Shown here: piece by piece, positions 13,233 to 20,975 of the stretch
How the letters are laid out: every line of letters begins with the position of its first letter
How positions within the stretch are numbered: the first letter of the stretch is position 1
NCBI GenBank assembly: GCA_964236585.1
Contig: CAXSFE010000042.1
Span: 1 to 27,045 of the forward strand
DNA length: 27,045 nucleotides
Source: CAXSEF01 sp964236585
GTDB taxonomy: Bacteria > Pseudomonadota > Alphaproteobacteria > Acetobacterales > Acetobacteraceae
Direction: 5' to 3'
Position numbers and translations under genes: made by a program
The notes under the pieces: model-generated
Seen by the model: only the letters and a program-made list of their open reading frames with translations
What the model was told of the DNA's origin: nothing
The model's database searches: none

Positions 13233-13601
13233 ATGATCCAGGTCGAATCCAACCTCGACGTCGCCGACAACTCCGGCGCGCGCCGCGTTCAGTGCATCAA
13301 GGTGCTCGGCGGCTCCAAGCGCAAGACCGCGTCCGTGGGCGACGTCATCGTCGTCTCCATCAAGGAGGCGATTCCGCGCGGCAAGGTGAAGAAGGGCGAC
13401 GTGCACCAGGCGGTGATCGTGCGCACCGCCTTCCCGGTGCGCCGCCCCGACGGCTCGGCGATCCGCTTCGACCGCAACGCGGCCGTGCTGATCAACAAGG
13501 CGCAGGAGCCGATCGGCACCCGCATCTTCGGGCCCGTCGTGCGCGAGCTGCGTGCCCGCAAGTTCATGAAGATCATCTCGCTCGCCCCTGAGGTGCTGTG
13601 A
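13233..13601 (+). CDS. rplN: 50S ribosomal protein L14
   Basis: L14 forms part of the intersubunit bridge and is also the binding site of the silencing factor RsfS in other bacteria. It has 122 residues, the standard size. MIQVESNLDVADNSGARRVQCIKVLGGS and the C-terminal GTRIFGPVVRELR are conserved. Its stop codon shares one base with the start of rplX (TGATG). Confidence 0.97.
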   Translation: MIQVESNLDVADNSGARRVQCIKVLGGSKRKTASVGDVIVVSIKEAIPRGKVKKGDVHQAVIVRTAFPVRRPDGSAIRFDRNAAVLINKAQEPIGTRIFGPVVRELRARKFMKIISLAPEVL

Positions 13602-13933
13602 TGGCCGCGCGCATCCGCAAGGGCGACCGCGTCGTCGTCATCTCCGGCGCCGACCGCGGCAAGCGCGGCGAGGTCCTGCAGGTCCTGCCCAAGGAGGACC
13701 GTGCGGTCGTCCAGGGCGTCAACGTCGCCAAGCGCCACACCAAGGCGCAGGGCGCGGGCAAGCCCGGCGGCATCATCGAGCGCGAGGCGACCATCCACCT
13801 GAGCAACGTCATGCTCGTCGATCCCAAGACCGACAAGCCGACCCGCGTCGGTTTCCGGGTGATCGAGGGCAGCGACGGCGCGCGCTCCAAGGTTCGCGTG
13901 GCCGTGGCCACCGGCGACGTGATCGAGGGCTGA
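13601..13933 (+). CDS. rplX: 50S ribosomal protein L24
   Basis: L24 is an assembly initiator for the large subunit. ATG 13601 gives 110 residues with an N-terminal KOW motif (KGDRVVVISGADRGKRGEVLQV). The NVAKRHTKAQGAGKPGGI segment and VGFRVIE follow. A GTG at 13598 is also in frame, but GAGG at about 13590-13593 is better placed for the ATG. Confidence 0.96.
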   Translation: MAARIRKGDRVVVISGADRGKRGEVLQVLPKEDRAVVQGVNVAKRHTKAQGAGKPGGIIEREATIHLSNVMLVDPKTDKPTRVGFRVIEGSDGARSKVRVAVATGDVIEG

Positions 13934-13937
13934 CCCC

Positions 13938-14549
13938 ATGAGCGAGACAGAGACCCCGGCCACAGAGACGCCTGCGATCGTGCGCCCGCGCATGCAGCAG
14001 CGCTACCTCGACACCATCCGCGCGCAGATGCTGCAGGAGTTCGGCTACAAGAACCCGATGCAGGTGCCGCGCCTGGAGAAGATCGTCATCAACATGGGCG
14101 TCGGCGAGGCCGCCGGCGACCAGAAGAAGCTCGACGCCGCCGTCGCCGAGCTGACCCTGATCGCGGGCCAGAAGCCGGTGAAGACCGTCGCCAAGAAGGC
14201 GATCGCCGGCTTCAAGATCCGCGAGGGCCTGCCGATCGGCACCAAGGTGACGCTGCGCCGCACCCGGATGTACGAGTTCCTCGACCGTCTGGTGACCATC
14301 GCGATGCCCCGCGTCCGTGACTTCCGCGGCCTGGACAACGCGAAGGGCTTCGACGGCCGCGGCAACTTCGCCATGGGCATGAAGGAGCAGATCGTGTTCC
14401 CCGAGATCAACTACGACAAGGTGGACACGGTGCGCGGCATGGACATCGTCTTCGTCACCACGGCGAAGACCGACGCCGAGGCCAAGGCGCTGCTGCGCGC
14501 CTTCGACATCCCGTTCGCGATCGTGGCGCCCGTCGCCGCGGCCGCCTGA
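13938..14549 (+). CDS. rplE: 50S ribosomal protein L5
   Basis: L5 binds 5S rRNA and contacts S13 and the P-site tRNA. It has 203 residues against about 180 typically. The excess is mostly an N-terminal Thr/Glu/Pro-rich lead of about 15 residues before the RMQQRYLDTIRAQMLQEFGYKN-type core start. Conserved segments include EKIVINMGVGEA, GQKPVKTVAKKAIAGFKIREG and the C-terminal GMDIVFVTTAKTDAEAKALL. A 210-bp gap containing a repeat element follows, which is unusual inside the spc cluster. Confidence 0.96.
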   Translation: MSETETPATETPAIVRPRMQQRYLDTIRAQMLQEFGYKNPMQVPRLEKIVINMGVGEAAGDQKKLDAAVAELTLIAGQKPVKTVAKKAIAGFKIREGLPIGTKVTLRRTRMYEFLDRLVTIAMPRVRDFRGLDNAKGFDGRGNFAMGMKEQIVFPEINYDKVDTVRGMDIVFVTTAKTDAEAKALLRAFDIPFAIVAPVAAAA

Positions 14550-14552
14550 AGA

Positions 14553-14680
14553 AAGCAAGGCCGGGCTCTGCCCAGACCCGCAAAGAGTCCGAGGACCCTT
14601 TGATCCCTTGATCTAGGGAAGGCGGTCCAGGGGGCCTTCCCCCTGGCGGAGTTTGAGGCAGAGCCTCAACCTTGCTTGCT
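14553..14680. repeat. Modular inverted-repeat element, copy 3 (rplE-rpsN gap)
   Basis: The outer ends are GCAAGG (from 14555) and CCTTGC (to 14675). Left arm: hairpin A is around GGGC-tct-GCCC, then the GACCCGC linker, then B with GTCC-ga-GGAC flanked by AAAG and CTTT. Right arm on the opposite strand: A is TTGAGGC-tct-GCCTCAA and B is built on CAGGGGG and CCCCCTG. It lies inside the spc operon. Confidence 0.88.
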
Positions 14681-14759
14681 ATCCGCGACGCCGCTCCGGC
14701 GCCGCGCACGACTTGGAAAACGGCGGGGCATCCCCCCGCATGTTCCGGAGGACAGTTCC

Positions 14760-15065
14760 ATGGCGAAGACTTCTGCCGTCAATCGCAACAAGAAGCGCGA
14801 GAAGATGGCCAAGCGCGACCTCTCCAAGCGCCAGACGCTCAAGGACGTGGTGATGGACCGCACGCTGCCGGTCGAGGACCGCTTCGAGGCGTCGCTGAAG
14901 CTGGCCGAGCTGCCGCGCAACGGCGCGCGCATCCGCGTCCGGCTGCGCTGCGAGATCACCGGCCGCTCGCGCGCCAACTACCGCAAGTTCAAGATCTGCC
15001 GCATCGCGCTGCGCGACCTGGGCAGCGCCGGGGCGATCCCCGGGCTGGTCAAGGCGAGCTGGTAG
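14760..15065 (+). CDS. rpsN: 30S ribosomal protein S14, zinc-free type
   Basis: S14 is a late-assembling head protein of the small subunit. ATG 14760 is preceded by GGAGGA at a good distance and gives 101 residues. The length and the absence of paired CxxC motifs mark it as the long zinc-independent form. Conserved sequence includes AVNRNKKREKMAKRD and the C-terminal CEITGRSRANYRKFKICRI. A small hairpin (GCGGGG with CCCCGC, 14723-14739) precedes the ribosome binding site. It follows repeat copy 3. Confidence 0.97.
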   Translation: MAKTSAVNRNKKREKMAKRDLSKRQTLKDVVMDRTLPVEDRFEASLKLAELPRNGARIRVRLRCEITGRSRANYRKFKICRIALRDLGSAGAIPGLVKASW

Positions 15066-15074
15066 GAGCCGCAC

Positions 15075-15473
15075 ATGTCGATGTCCGATCCCGTGGGCGA
15101 CATGCTCACCCGCATCCGCAACGCGCAGCACGCGCGCCACTCGTCCTGCGTGGCGCCGGCGTCCAGGCTGCGCGCCAACGTGCTCGAGGCGCTCCGCCGC
15201 GAGGGCTACATCCGCGGCTTCTCCACCGAGGAGATCCGCACCGGTGTCGCGCAGCTGCGCATCGAGCTGAAGTACAACGAGGGCGAGCCCGTCATCAAGG
15301 AGATCCACCGCGTCTCCAAGCCGGGCCGCCGCGTCTATTCCAAGATCAAGGAGCTGCCGCGGGTCTACGCCGGCCTGGGCGTGTCGATCCTGTCGACGCC
15401 GCGCGGCGTGCTCAGCGATGCAGAGGCTCGCGCCGCCAATGTCGGCGGCGAAGTCCTGTGCCGCGTGTTCTGA
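15075..15473 (+). CDS. rpsH: 30S ribosomal protein S8
   Basis: S8 is a primary 16S rRNA binder in the central domain and in E. coli represses the spc operon. It has 132 residues, normal for the family. MSDPVGDMLTRIRNAQ starts the fold, and the C-terminal signature ILSTPRGVLSDAEAR is intact. AGGAGCC just upstream of ATG 15075 serves as ribosome binding site. rplF follows after 11 bases. Confidence 0.97.
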   Translation: MSMSDPVGDMLTRIRNAQHARHSSCVAPASRLRANVLEALRREGYIRGFSTEEIRTGVAQLRIELKYNEGEPVIKEIHRVSKPGRRVYSKIKELPRVYAGLGVSILSTPRGVLSDAEARAANVGGEVLCRVF

Positions 15474-15484
15474 GGACCGCATAG

Positions 15485-16018
15485 ATGTCACGCATCGGCA
15501 AGTATCCGGTCGAGATCCCAGCGGGCGTCCAGGTGGCGATCGCCAACGACATCCTCACCGCGAAGGGCAAGCTCGGCGAGCTGACCCTCGCCCTGACCAG
15601 CCTGGTCACCACCACGGTCGAGGACAACCGCGTCACCGTGGTGCCCAAGAACAACGCCGCCCCGTCGCGGATGATGTGGGGCACCACGCGCGCCCTGGTC
15701 GCCTCCATGGTCGAGGGCGTCAGCAAGGGCTACACCAAGACGCTGGAGATCACCGGCACGGGCTTTCGCGCCTCGGTGCAGGGCCCGAACCTGGTGATCA
15801 ATCTCGGCTTTTCCCACGACGTCGTCTTTCCGGTGCCGGCCGGCATCACGATCACCACCCCGCGCCCGACGGCGATCGCCGTCGCCGGCGTCGACAAGCG
15901 CCTGGTGGGCCAGGTCGCCGCCGAGATCCGCGGCTTCCGGCCGCCCGAGCCGTACAAGGGCAAGGGCGTGCGCTACGACAACGAGGTGATCCGCCGCAAG
16001 GAAGGCAAGAAGAAGTAA
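15485..16018 (+). CDS. rplF: 50S ribosomal protein L6
   Basis: L6 is near the base of the L7/L12 stalk by the factor-binding site. It has 177 residues with the duplicated-domain fold. MSRIGKYPVEIPAGV starts it, and the second domain ends with IRGFRPPEPYKGKGVRYDNEVIRRKEGKKK, the usual C-terminal signature. Its stop TAA shares one base with the rplR ATG (TAATG). Confidence 0.97.
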   Translation: MSRIGKYPVEIPAGVQVAIANDILTAKGKLGELTLALTSLVTTTVEDNRVTVVPKNNAAPSRMMWGTTRALVASMVEGVSKGYTKTLEITGTGFRASVQGPNLVINLGFSHDVVFPVPAGITITTPRPTAIAVAGVDKRLVGQVAAEIRGFRPPEPYKGKGVRYDNEVIRRKEGKKK

Positions 16019-16380
16019 TGAGCGCTCAACGCGATCTCCGGGAGCGCAGGCGCGACCGCCTCCGCTTCCAGCTGCGCAAGAAGGCTGGCCTGCGCCCGCG
16101 CCTGTCGGTGTTCCGCTCCGGCAAGCACATCTACGCCCAGATCATCGACGACGTCGCCGGGCGCACGCTCGCCGCCGCGTCGAGCTTGGACAAGGACCTC
16201 CGCGCGGCCCTGCGCACCGGCGCCGACAAGGACGCGGCCGCAGCAGTGGGCAGGCTCGTCGCCGAGCGCGCGTCGGCCGCCGGCGTCACCCAGGTGGTGT
16301 TCGACCGCGGCTCGTATCTGTATCACGGCCGCGTCAAGGCGCTGGCCGAGGCCGCCCGAGAGGGCGGTCTGGCGTTCTAG
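16018..16380 (+). CDS. rplR: 50S ribosomal protein L18
   Basis: L18 binds 5S rRNA together with L5 and L25-type proteins. The start at ATG 16018 overlaps the rplF stop by one base, with GGAAGG in the last rplF codons as likely ribosome binding site. The product is 120 residues: a basic arginine-rich N-terminus (RDLRERRRDRLRFQLRKK), then RPRLSVFRSGKHIYAQIIDD and the conserved C-terminal VVFDRGSYLYHGRVKALAEAAREGG. Confidence 0.97.
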   Translation: MSAQRDLRERRRDRLRFQLRKKAGLRPRLSVFRSGKHIYAQIIDDVAGRTLAAASSLDKDLRAALRTGADKDAAAAVGRLVAERASAAGVTQVVFDRGSYLYHGRVKALAEAAREGGLAF

Positions 16381-16393
16381 GGGGCCAAGCAGC

Positions 16394-16990
16394 ATGGCAC
16401 GCGAGGCAAGAGACGGCCGCTCCGGCGGCGGCCACGGTCGCGACCGCGACGGCGGCGACGACATCATCGACAAGCTGGTCACCATCAACCGCGTGGCCAA
16501 GGTGGTGAAGGGCGGACGCCGGTTCGCCTTCGCCGCCCTGGTCGTTGTGGGCGACCAGAAGGGCCGCGTCGGCTTCGGCGCCGGCAAGGCGCGCGAGGTC
16601 CCCGAGGCGATCCGCAAGGCCACGGAGCGCGCCAAGCGCACCATGATCCGCGTGCCGATGAAGGAGGGTCGCACGCTGCACCACGACTCCTTCGGGCACT
16701 ACGGCGCCGGCAAGGTCGTGCTGCGTTCGGCCGAGGCCGGCACCGGCATCATCGCCGGCGGCCCGATGCGTGCCGTGTTCGAGACGCTGGGCATCAACGA
16801 CGTGGTCGCCAAGTCGCTCGGCAGCCGCAACCCGCACAACATGGTCAAGGCGACCTTCGACGCCCTGGCCAACTGCGCCAGCCCGCGCTCGGTCGCCAAC
16901 CGCCGCGGCAAGAAGGTCACCGACATCCTGGGCAAGCGCGACGCGGGCGCCCTGGAGTCCGGTGTCGCGGAGGCGGGCGCCGATGTCTGA
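16394..16990 (+). CDS. rpsE: 30S ribosomal protein S5
   Basis: S5 helps shape the decoding site and the mRNA entry channel. It has 198 residues. An N-terminal Gly/Arg/Asp-rich lead of about 20 residues precedes the double-stranded RNA-binding domain (LVTINRVAKVVKGGRRFAFAALVVVGD, GKAREVPEAIRKA). The C-terminal domain has GTGIIAGGPMRAVFETLGINDVVAKSLGS. It overlaps rpmD by eight bases. Confidence 0.97.
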   Translation: MAREARDGRSGGGHGRDRDGGDDIIDKLVTINRVAKVVKGGRRFAFAALVVVGDQKGRVGFGAGKAREVPEAIRKATERAKRTMIRVPMKEGRTLHHDSFGHYGAGKVVLRSAEAGTGIIAGGPMRAVFETLGINDVVAKSLGSRNPHNMVKATFDALANCASPRSVANRRGKKVTDILGKRDAGALESGVAEAGADV

Positions 16991-17180
16991 CACCAGCACC
17001 CCCGGCAAGCGCGTCCGCCTGATGCAGACCGGCTCGCCGATCGGCCGCAAGCCCGGCCAGAAGGCGACGCTGATCGGCCTCGGCCTGAACAAGCTGCGCC
17101 GCACCAGCGAGCTTGAGGACACCCCCTCCGTGCGGGGGATGATCCGCAAGGTCGCTCACCTGATCAAGGTGGAGGACTGA
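16983..17180 (+). CDS. rpmD: 50S ribosomal protein L30
   Basis: L30 is a small peripheral large-subunit protein present in many but not all bacteria. The product is 65 residues. After a short lead it carries VRLMQTGSPIGRKPGQKATLIGLGLNKLRR and ends VRGMIRKVAHLIKVED, which are the family hallmarks. ATG 16983 lies inside the last codons of rpsE, so translation is probably coupled. rplO begins one base after its stop. Confidence 0.96.
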   Translation: MSDTSTPGKRVRLMQTGSPIGRKPGQKATLIGLGLNKLRRTSELEDTPSVRGMIRKVAHLIKVED

Positions 17181-17181
17181 C

Positions 17182-17673
17182 ATGAAGCTCAACGAACTCC
17201 GCGACAATCCCAAGGCGCGCTCGACCTTCAAGCGCCTTGGCCGCGGCATCGGCTCCGGCAAGGGCAAGACCTCCGGCAAGGGCGTGAAGGGCCAGAAGGC
17301 CCGTGAGGGCGTCTCGCTCAACGGCTTCGAGGGCGGCCAGCTGCCCATCTACCGCCGCCTGCCCAAGCGCGGCTTCTCCAACCCGACCCGCAAGGAGTAC
17401 GCGCCGATCAACCTCGGCACGCTCTCCAAGGCCATCGAGAGCGGCAAGCTCGACGCCTCACAGCCGATCACCGAGGACACCCTGCGCACCGCCGGCCTGG
17501 TGCGCACCGGCAAGGTCAACGGCGTCCGCCTGCTCGCCACCGGCGCGCTGTCGCAGGCCCTGACCATCACGGTCTCCGGCGCCTCCGCCGCCGCAGTCGC
17601 CGCGGTCCAGGCCGCCGGCGGCACAGTCACCACGACCGTCGCCGCCCACGTGCCAGACGCGCCCGCAGCCTAG
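17182..17673 (+). CDS. rplO: 50S ribosomal protein L15
   Basis: L15 is an internal large-subunit assembly protein. It has 163 residues. MKLNELRDNPKAR, the glycine-rich basic RLGRGIGSGKGKTSGKGVKGQKAR segment and the FEGGQLPIYRRLPKRGF block are intact. The C-terminal half is more variable and ends in an Ala/Thr/Val-rich stretch. A hairpin terminator follows at once, so this is probably the last ribosomal gene of the main transcript. Confidence 0.97.
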   Translation: MKLNELRDNPKARSTFKRLGRGIGSGKGKTSGKGVKGQKAREGVSLNGFEGGQLPIYRRLPKRGFSNPTRKEYAPINLGTLSKAIESGKLDASQPITEDTLRTAGLVRTGKVNGVRLLATGALSQALTITVSGASAAAVAAVQAAGGTVTTTVAAHVPDAPAA

Positions 17674-17688
17674 CCACCCACGCCGCAC

Positions 17689-17730
17689 AACGGCGCGCCC
17701 GCCCGGAGAGGGGAGGGCGCGCCGTTTTGC
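17689..17730 (+). terminator. Rho-independent terminator after rplO
   Basis: A perfect 12-bp stem, AACGGCGCGCCC (17689-17700) with its complement at 17715-17726, has a 14-base loop and is followed by TTGC; counting the paired bases the run reads GTTTTGC. It lies 16 bases after the rplO stop and would separate secY-adk from the spc genes or reduce their expression. Confidence 0.8.
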
Positions 17731-17736
17731 TGTGAA

Positions 17737-17863
17737 GCAAGCAAGGCCGGGCTCTGCCCGGACCCGCAAAGGGTCCGAGGACCCTTTGATCCCATCTACT
17801 TAAGCAAGGCCACCCAAGGGGCTTCCCTTGGCGGAGTCCAGAGGCAGAGCCTCTGGCCTTGCT
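17737..17863. repeat. Modular inverted-repeat element, copy 4 (rplO-secY gap)
   Basis: Left arm: GCAAGG, hairpin A CCGGGC-tct-GCCCGG, linker ACCCGC, hairpin B AAAGGGTCC-ga-GGACCCTTT, as in copy 2. Right arm on the opposite strand: A CCAGAGGC-tct-GCCTCTGG, linker GACTCCGCCA, B AAGGG-aagc-CCCTT. The centre is around ATCTACTTAAGC. It is the copy most like copy 2. Confidence 0.9.
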
Positions 17864-17913
17864 CCTTCCTTCCTGCGAGACTTCGTCCCGCCTTCGCCCA
17901 AGGGGAAACGACC

Positions 17914-19254
17914 ATGGCCTCCGCGGCCGAGCAGATCGCCTCCAGCCTCAGCCTCGGGACCTTCTCCAAGGCCACCGAGCTGAAGAAGCGCCTCTGGTTC
18001 ACCCTGGGCGCGCTGATCGTCTACCGCGTCGGCACCTACATCCCCGTCCCCGGCGTCGACGCTGGCGTGATGGGCGAGATGATGCAGCAGCACAGCGGCG
18101 GCATCCTGGGCATGTTCGACATGTTCAGCGGCGGCGCGCTCGGCCGCATGACCGTCTTCGCGCTCAACATCATGCCCTACATCAGCGCGTCCATCGTGAT
18201 CCAGCTGATGTCCGCCGCCGTCCCCCAGCTCGAGACCCTCAAGAAGGAGGGCGAGAGCGGGCGCAAGAAGCTCAACCAGTATACCCGCTACCTGACGGTG
18301 CTGATCGCGCTGTTCCAGGCCTACGGCATCTCCGTCGGCCTTGAGTCCATGCACGGCGCGTCCGGCCCCGCGGTGATCGACCCCGGCGCGTTCTTCCGAC
18401 TGTCCAGCGTGGTCACGCTGGTCGGCGGCACGATGTTCCTGATGTGGGTGGGCGAGCAGATCACCGCGCGCGGCGTCGGCAACGGCCAGTCGCTGATCAT
18501 CTTCGCCGGCATCGTCGCGAACCTGCCCAACGCGCTGGGCAACCTGCTGGAGCTGGGCCGCACCGGGGCGCTCTCGCCCGTGTTCATCGTGCTGTTCCTG
18601 TTCGTCGCGGCCGCGGTGATCGCGTTCATCGTGTTCATGGAGCGCGCCCAGCGCCGCGTCGTCGTGCAATACCCCAAGCGCCAGGTCGGCAGCCGCATGT
18701 TCGGCGGCGACTCCACGCACATGCCGCTCAAGGTCAACACCGCCGGCGTGATCCCGCCGATCTTCGCAAGCTCGATCCTGCTGATCCCGGCGACGATCTC
18801 CGGCTTCTCCGGCAACACGTCCGGCTGGCTCGGCACCATCGGCAGCGCCTTCGCCCACGGCCAGCCGCTCTACATGCTCGGTTACGCGGCCATGATCATC
18901 TTCTTCAGCTACTTCTACACCGCCGTCGTCTTCAACCCCGAGGAGACGGCGGACAACCTGAAGAAGTACGGCGGCTTCATCCCCGGCATCCGCCCGGGCA
19001 GCAACACCGCGCGCTACTTCGACACCGTGCTGACCCGCCTGACCACGATCGGCGCGCTCTACCTGGTCGCCGTCTGCCTGCTGCCGGAGATCCTGATCAG
19101 CCGCTACGGCGTGCCGTTCTCCTTCGGCGGCACCAGCCTGATGATCATCGTCTCCGTGACCATGGACACGGTGGTGCAGATCCAGTCGCACCTGCTCGCC
19201 CACCAGTACGACGGCCTGATCCGCAAGCAGAAGCCGCGCGGGGTGCGCCGGTGA
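17914..19254 (+). CDS. secY: Protein translocase subunit SecY
   Basis: SecY is the pore subunit of the SecYEG inner-membrane channel. It has 446 residues, with about ten hydrophobic segments. The first is near residues 27-45, the second includes FALNIMPYISASIVIQLM, and the last is near 399-420. The cytoplasmic loop VFMERAQRRVVVQYPKRQVG and the VNPEETADNLKKYGGFIPGIRPG-like loop (here FNPEETADNLKKYGGFIPGIRPG) are family landmarks. ATG 17914 has AAGGGG upstream. The gene is separated from rplO by a terminator and repeat copy 4, and I see no convincing promoter of its own. Its stop overlaps the GTG start of adk. Confidence 0.98.
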   Translation: MASAAEQIASSLSLGTFSKATELKKRLWFTLGALIVYRVGTYIPVPGVDAGVMGEMMQQHSGGILGMFDMFSGGALGRMTVFALNIMPYISASIVIQLMSAAVPQLETLKKEGESGRKKLNQYTRYLTVLIALFQAYGISVGLESMHGASGPAVIDPGAFFRLSSVVTLVGGTMFLMWVGEQITARGVGNGQSLIIFAGIVANLPNALGNLLELGRTGALSPVFIVLFLFVAAAVIAFIVFMERAQRRVVVQYPKRQVGSRMFGGDSTHMPLKVNTAGVIPPIFASSILLIPATISGFSGNTSGWLGTIGSAFAHGQPLYMLGYAAMIIFFSYFYTAVVFNPEETADNLKKYGGFIPGIRPGSNTARYFDTVLTRLTTIGALYLVAVCLLPEILISRYGVPFSFGGTSLMIIVSVTMDTVVQIQSHLLAHQYDGLIRKQKPRGVRR

Positions 19255-19928
19255 ACCTGATCCTTCTCGGCCCCCCCGGCGCGGGAAAAGGCACGCAGGC
19301 CAAGCGCCTGGAGCAGCGCTACGGCGTGATGCAGATCGCCACCGGCGACATGCTGCGCGCCGAGGTCGCCGCCGGCAGCGACCTCGGCCAGAAGGCGCGC
19401 GCGATCATGGAGTCCGGCCAGCTTGTGTCCGACGCCCTGATCATCGACATGCTGGGCGCGCGCCTGCAGCAGCCCGACTGCGCACGCGGCTTCATCCTCG
19501 ACGGCTTCCCCCGCACCGTGCCGCAGGCCGAGGCGCTCGACGCCCTGCTCGCCCGCCTGGGCAAGCGCCTCGACGCCGTGGTCGAGCTGAAGGTCGACGA
19601 CCCCGCCCTGGTCGAGCGCATCGCCGGCCGCTCCACCTGCGCCAGCTGCGGCACGAGCTACCACGACGATTTCAAGCCCACGCTGGTCGCCGGCACCTGC
19701 GACGTGTGCGGCTCCACCAGCTTCGTCCGCCGCCCCGACGACACCCGCGAGACCGTCGCCGCCCGCCTGGAGGTCTACGCCCGCCAGACCGCGCCGATCC
19801 TGCCGCACTACCGCGCGCTGGGCACCCTGCACGAGGTCGACGGGATGGCGGAGATGGACGACGTCACCGCCGAGATCACCGCGCTTCTGGACGGGATCGC
19901 GGCTCCGGCGTCACTCGCGAAGAGTTGA
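19251..19928 (+). CDS. adk: Adenylate kinase, zinc-LID type
   Basis: It converts ATP plus AMP to two ADP in the cytoplasm. The start is GTG 19251, overlapping the secY stop (GTGA), and gives 225 residues. The P-loop GPPGAGKGT is at residues 7-15, the AMP-binding TGDMLRAEV segment is near 30-40, and GFILDGFPRT follows. The LID domain has four cysteines, C130, C133, C150 and C153, arranged as two CxxC pairs, so it should bind zinc; the E. coli enzyme lacks these. Location after secY is standard. The promoter of the next operon begins at its stop codon. Confidence 0.97.
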   Translation: MNLILLGPPGAGKGTQAKRLEQRYGVMQIATGDMLRAEVAAGSDLGQKARAIMESGQLVSDALIIDMLGARLQQPDCARGFILDGFPRTVPQAEALDALLARLGKRLDAVVELKVDDPALVERIAGRSTCASCGTSYHDDFKPTLVAGTCDVCGSTSFVRRPDDTRETVAARLEVYARQTAPILPHYRALGTLHEVDGMAEMDDVTAEITALLDGIAAPASLAKS

Positions 19929-19938
19929 CCTCCGCGCG

Positions 19939-19975
19939 TTGACTTGGCGGGCGCCGGCAGTATAGTCCGCGCCCT
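19939..19975 (+). promoter_or_regulatory. Sigma70-type promoter for rpsM-rpsK-rpoA-rplQ
   Basis: A -35 box TTGACT (19939-19944) and a -10 box TATAGT (19961-19966) are separated by 16 bp, followed by CCGCGCCCT (19967-19975). The last nine bases are identical to those after the -10 box of the rpsL promoter. It starts 10 bases after the adk stop, and a leader of roughly 110 nt precedes rpsM. Confidence 0.8.
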
Positions 19976-20084
19976 TGGCGGCCTCCCACCGGTGGCCGCT
20001 TCTGCCGTTTGAGGCCTCCGCTGCGTGGCGGGCCGATCCATTGACCAAGCAGTCCGGCGCGTTGCCGGCCCGAGGAGCGACAGC

Positions 20085-20462
20085 GTGGCGCGTATTGCCG
20101 GCGTGAACATCCCGACCAACAAGCGGGTCGTCATCAGCCTCCGCTACATCTACGGCATCGGGCCGACCCGGGCCCAGACCATCTGCACGACCCTGGGCAT
20201 CCCTGCCGAGCGCCGCGTGAACCAGCTCTCCGACGACGAGGTGCTGCGCATCCGCGAGTACATCGACCGCGACCTGCGCGTCGAGGGCGACCTCCGCCGC
20301 GAGGTGGCCATGAACATCAAGCGCCTGATGGACCTCGGCTGCTACCGCGGCCTGCGCCACCGCCGCGGCCTGCCCGTCCGCGGCCAGCGCACCCACACCA
20401 ACGCCCGCACCCGCAAGGGCAAGGCGGTCGCGATCGCCGGCAAGAAGAAGGTCACGAAGTAG
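20085..20462 (+). CDS. rpsM: 30S ribosomal protein S13
   Basis: S13 is at the top of the small-subunit head and forms bridges to the large subunit. The start is GTG 20085 with GAGGAGC (20072-20077) upstream. This gives 125 residues beginning MARIAGVNIPTNKRVVI, the family start. The open frame extends to ATG 20025, but that extra sequence is not S13-like. The helix-two-turn-helix region and the basic tail GLRHRRGLPVRGQRTHTNARTRKGK are conserved. It is the first gene of the alpha operon and has its own promoter. Confidence 0.97.
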   Translation: MARIAGVNIPTNKRVVISLRYIYGIGPTRAQTICTTLGIPAERRVNQLSDDEVLRIREYIDRDLRVEGDLRREVAMNIKRLMDLGCYRGLRHRRGLPVRGQRTHTNARTRKGKAVAIAGKKKVTK

Positions 20463-20558
20463 GGCGCAAGCCCTCCCTCGCGCCCGCGCCTCCCGGCAGC
20501 CCGCCTTCAGCACCTTCGCGCCCGCCCCGGCGCGCCACGACTCTAGGACACCATCACC

Positions 20559-20957
20559 ATGGCGAAACCGGCCTCCGGCGCCTCGCGGCCCCGCCGCAAG
20601 GAGCGCAAGAACATCAGCTCCGGCGTGGCCCACGTGGCCGCGACCTTCAACAACACGATGATCACCATCACCGACGCGCAGGGCAACACCATCGCCTGGT
20701 CGTCGGCCGGTGCCCAGGGCTTCAAGGGCAGCCGCAAGTCCACGCCGTACGCCGCCCAGATGGCCGCCGAGGACGCCGGCAAGAAGGCGCGCGAGCACGG
20801 CATGGAGACGCTGGAGATCGAGGTCAACGGCCCCGGCTCCGGCCGCGAGAGCGCCCTGCGCGCCCTGCAGACCGTGGGCTTCGCCGTCACCTCGATCCGC
20901 GACACCACCCCGGTCCCGCACAACGGCTGCCGCCCGCGCAAGCGCCGCCGCGTCTGA
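20559..20957 (+). CDS. rpsK: 30S ribosomal protein S11
   Basis: S11 is on the small-subunit platform and contacts mRNA near the exit site. It has 132 residues. GVAHVAATFNNTMITITDAQGN, the NGPGSGRESALRAL signature and the C-terminal TPVPHNGCRPRKRRRV are intact; the last includes the Asn-Gly that becomes isoaspartate in E. coli. AGGA at about 20546-20549 is the likely ribosome binding site. A 96-bp gap separates it from rpsM, and a terminator-like hairpin follows. Confidence 0.98.
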   Translation: MAKPASGASRPRRKERKNISSGVAHVAATFNNTMITITDAQGNTIAWSSAGAQGFKGSRKSTPYAAQMAAEDAGKKAREHGMETLEIEVNGPGSGRESALRALQTVGFAVTSIRDTTPVPHNGCRPRKRRRV

Positions 20958-20975
20958 ACACGGCCGCAGTGTTGG

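Noticed and set aside
20025..20084. Earlier ATG for rpsM
   Set aside because: The extra 20 residues are not S13-like, and GTG 20085 follows GAGGAGC at good spacing.
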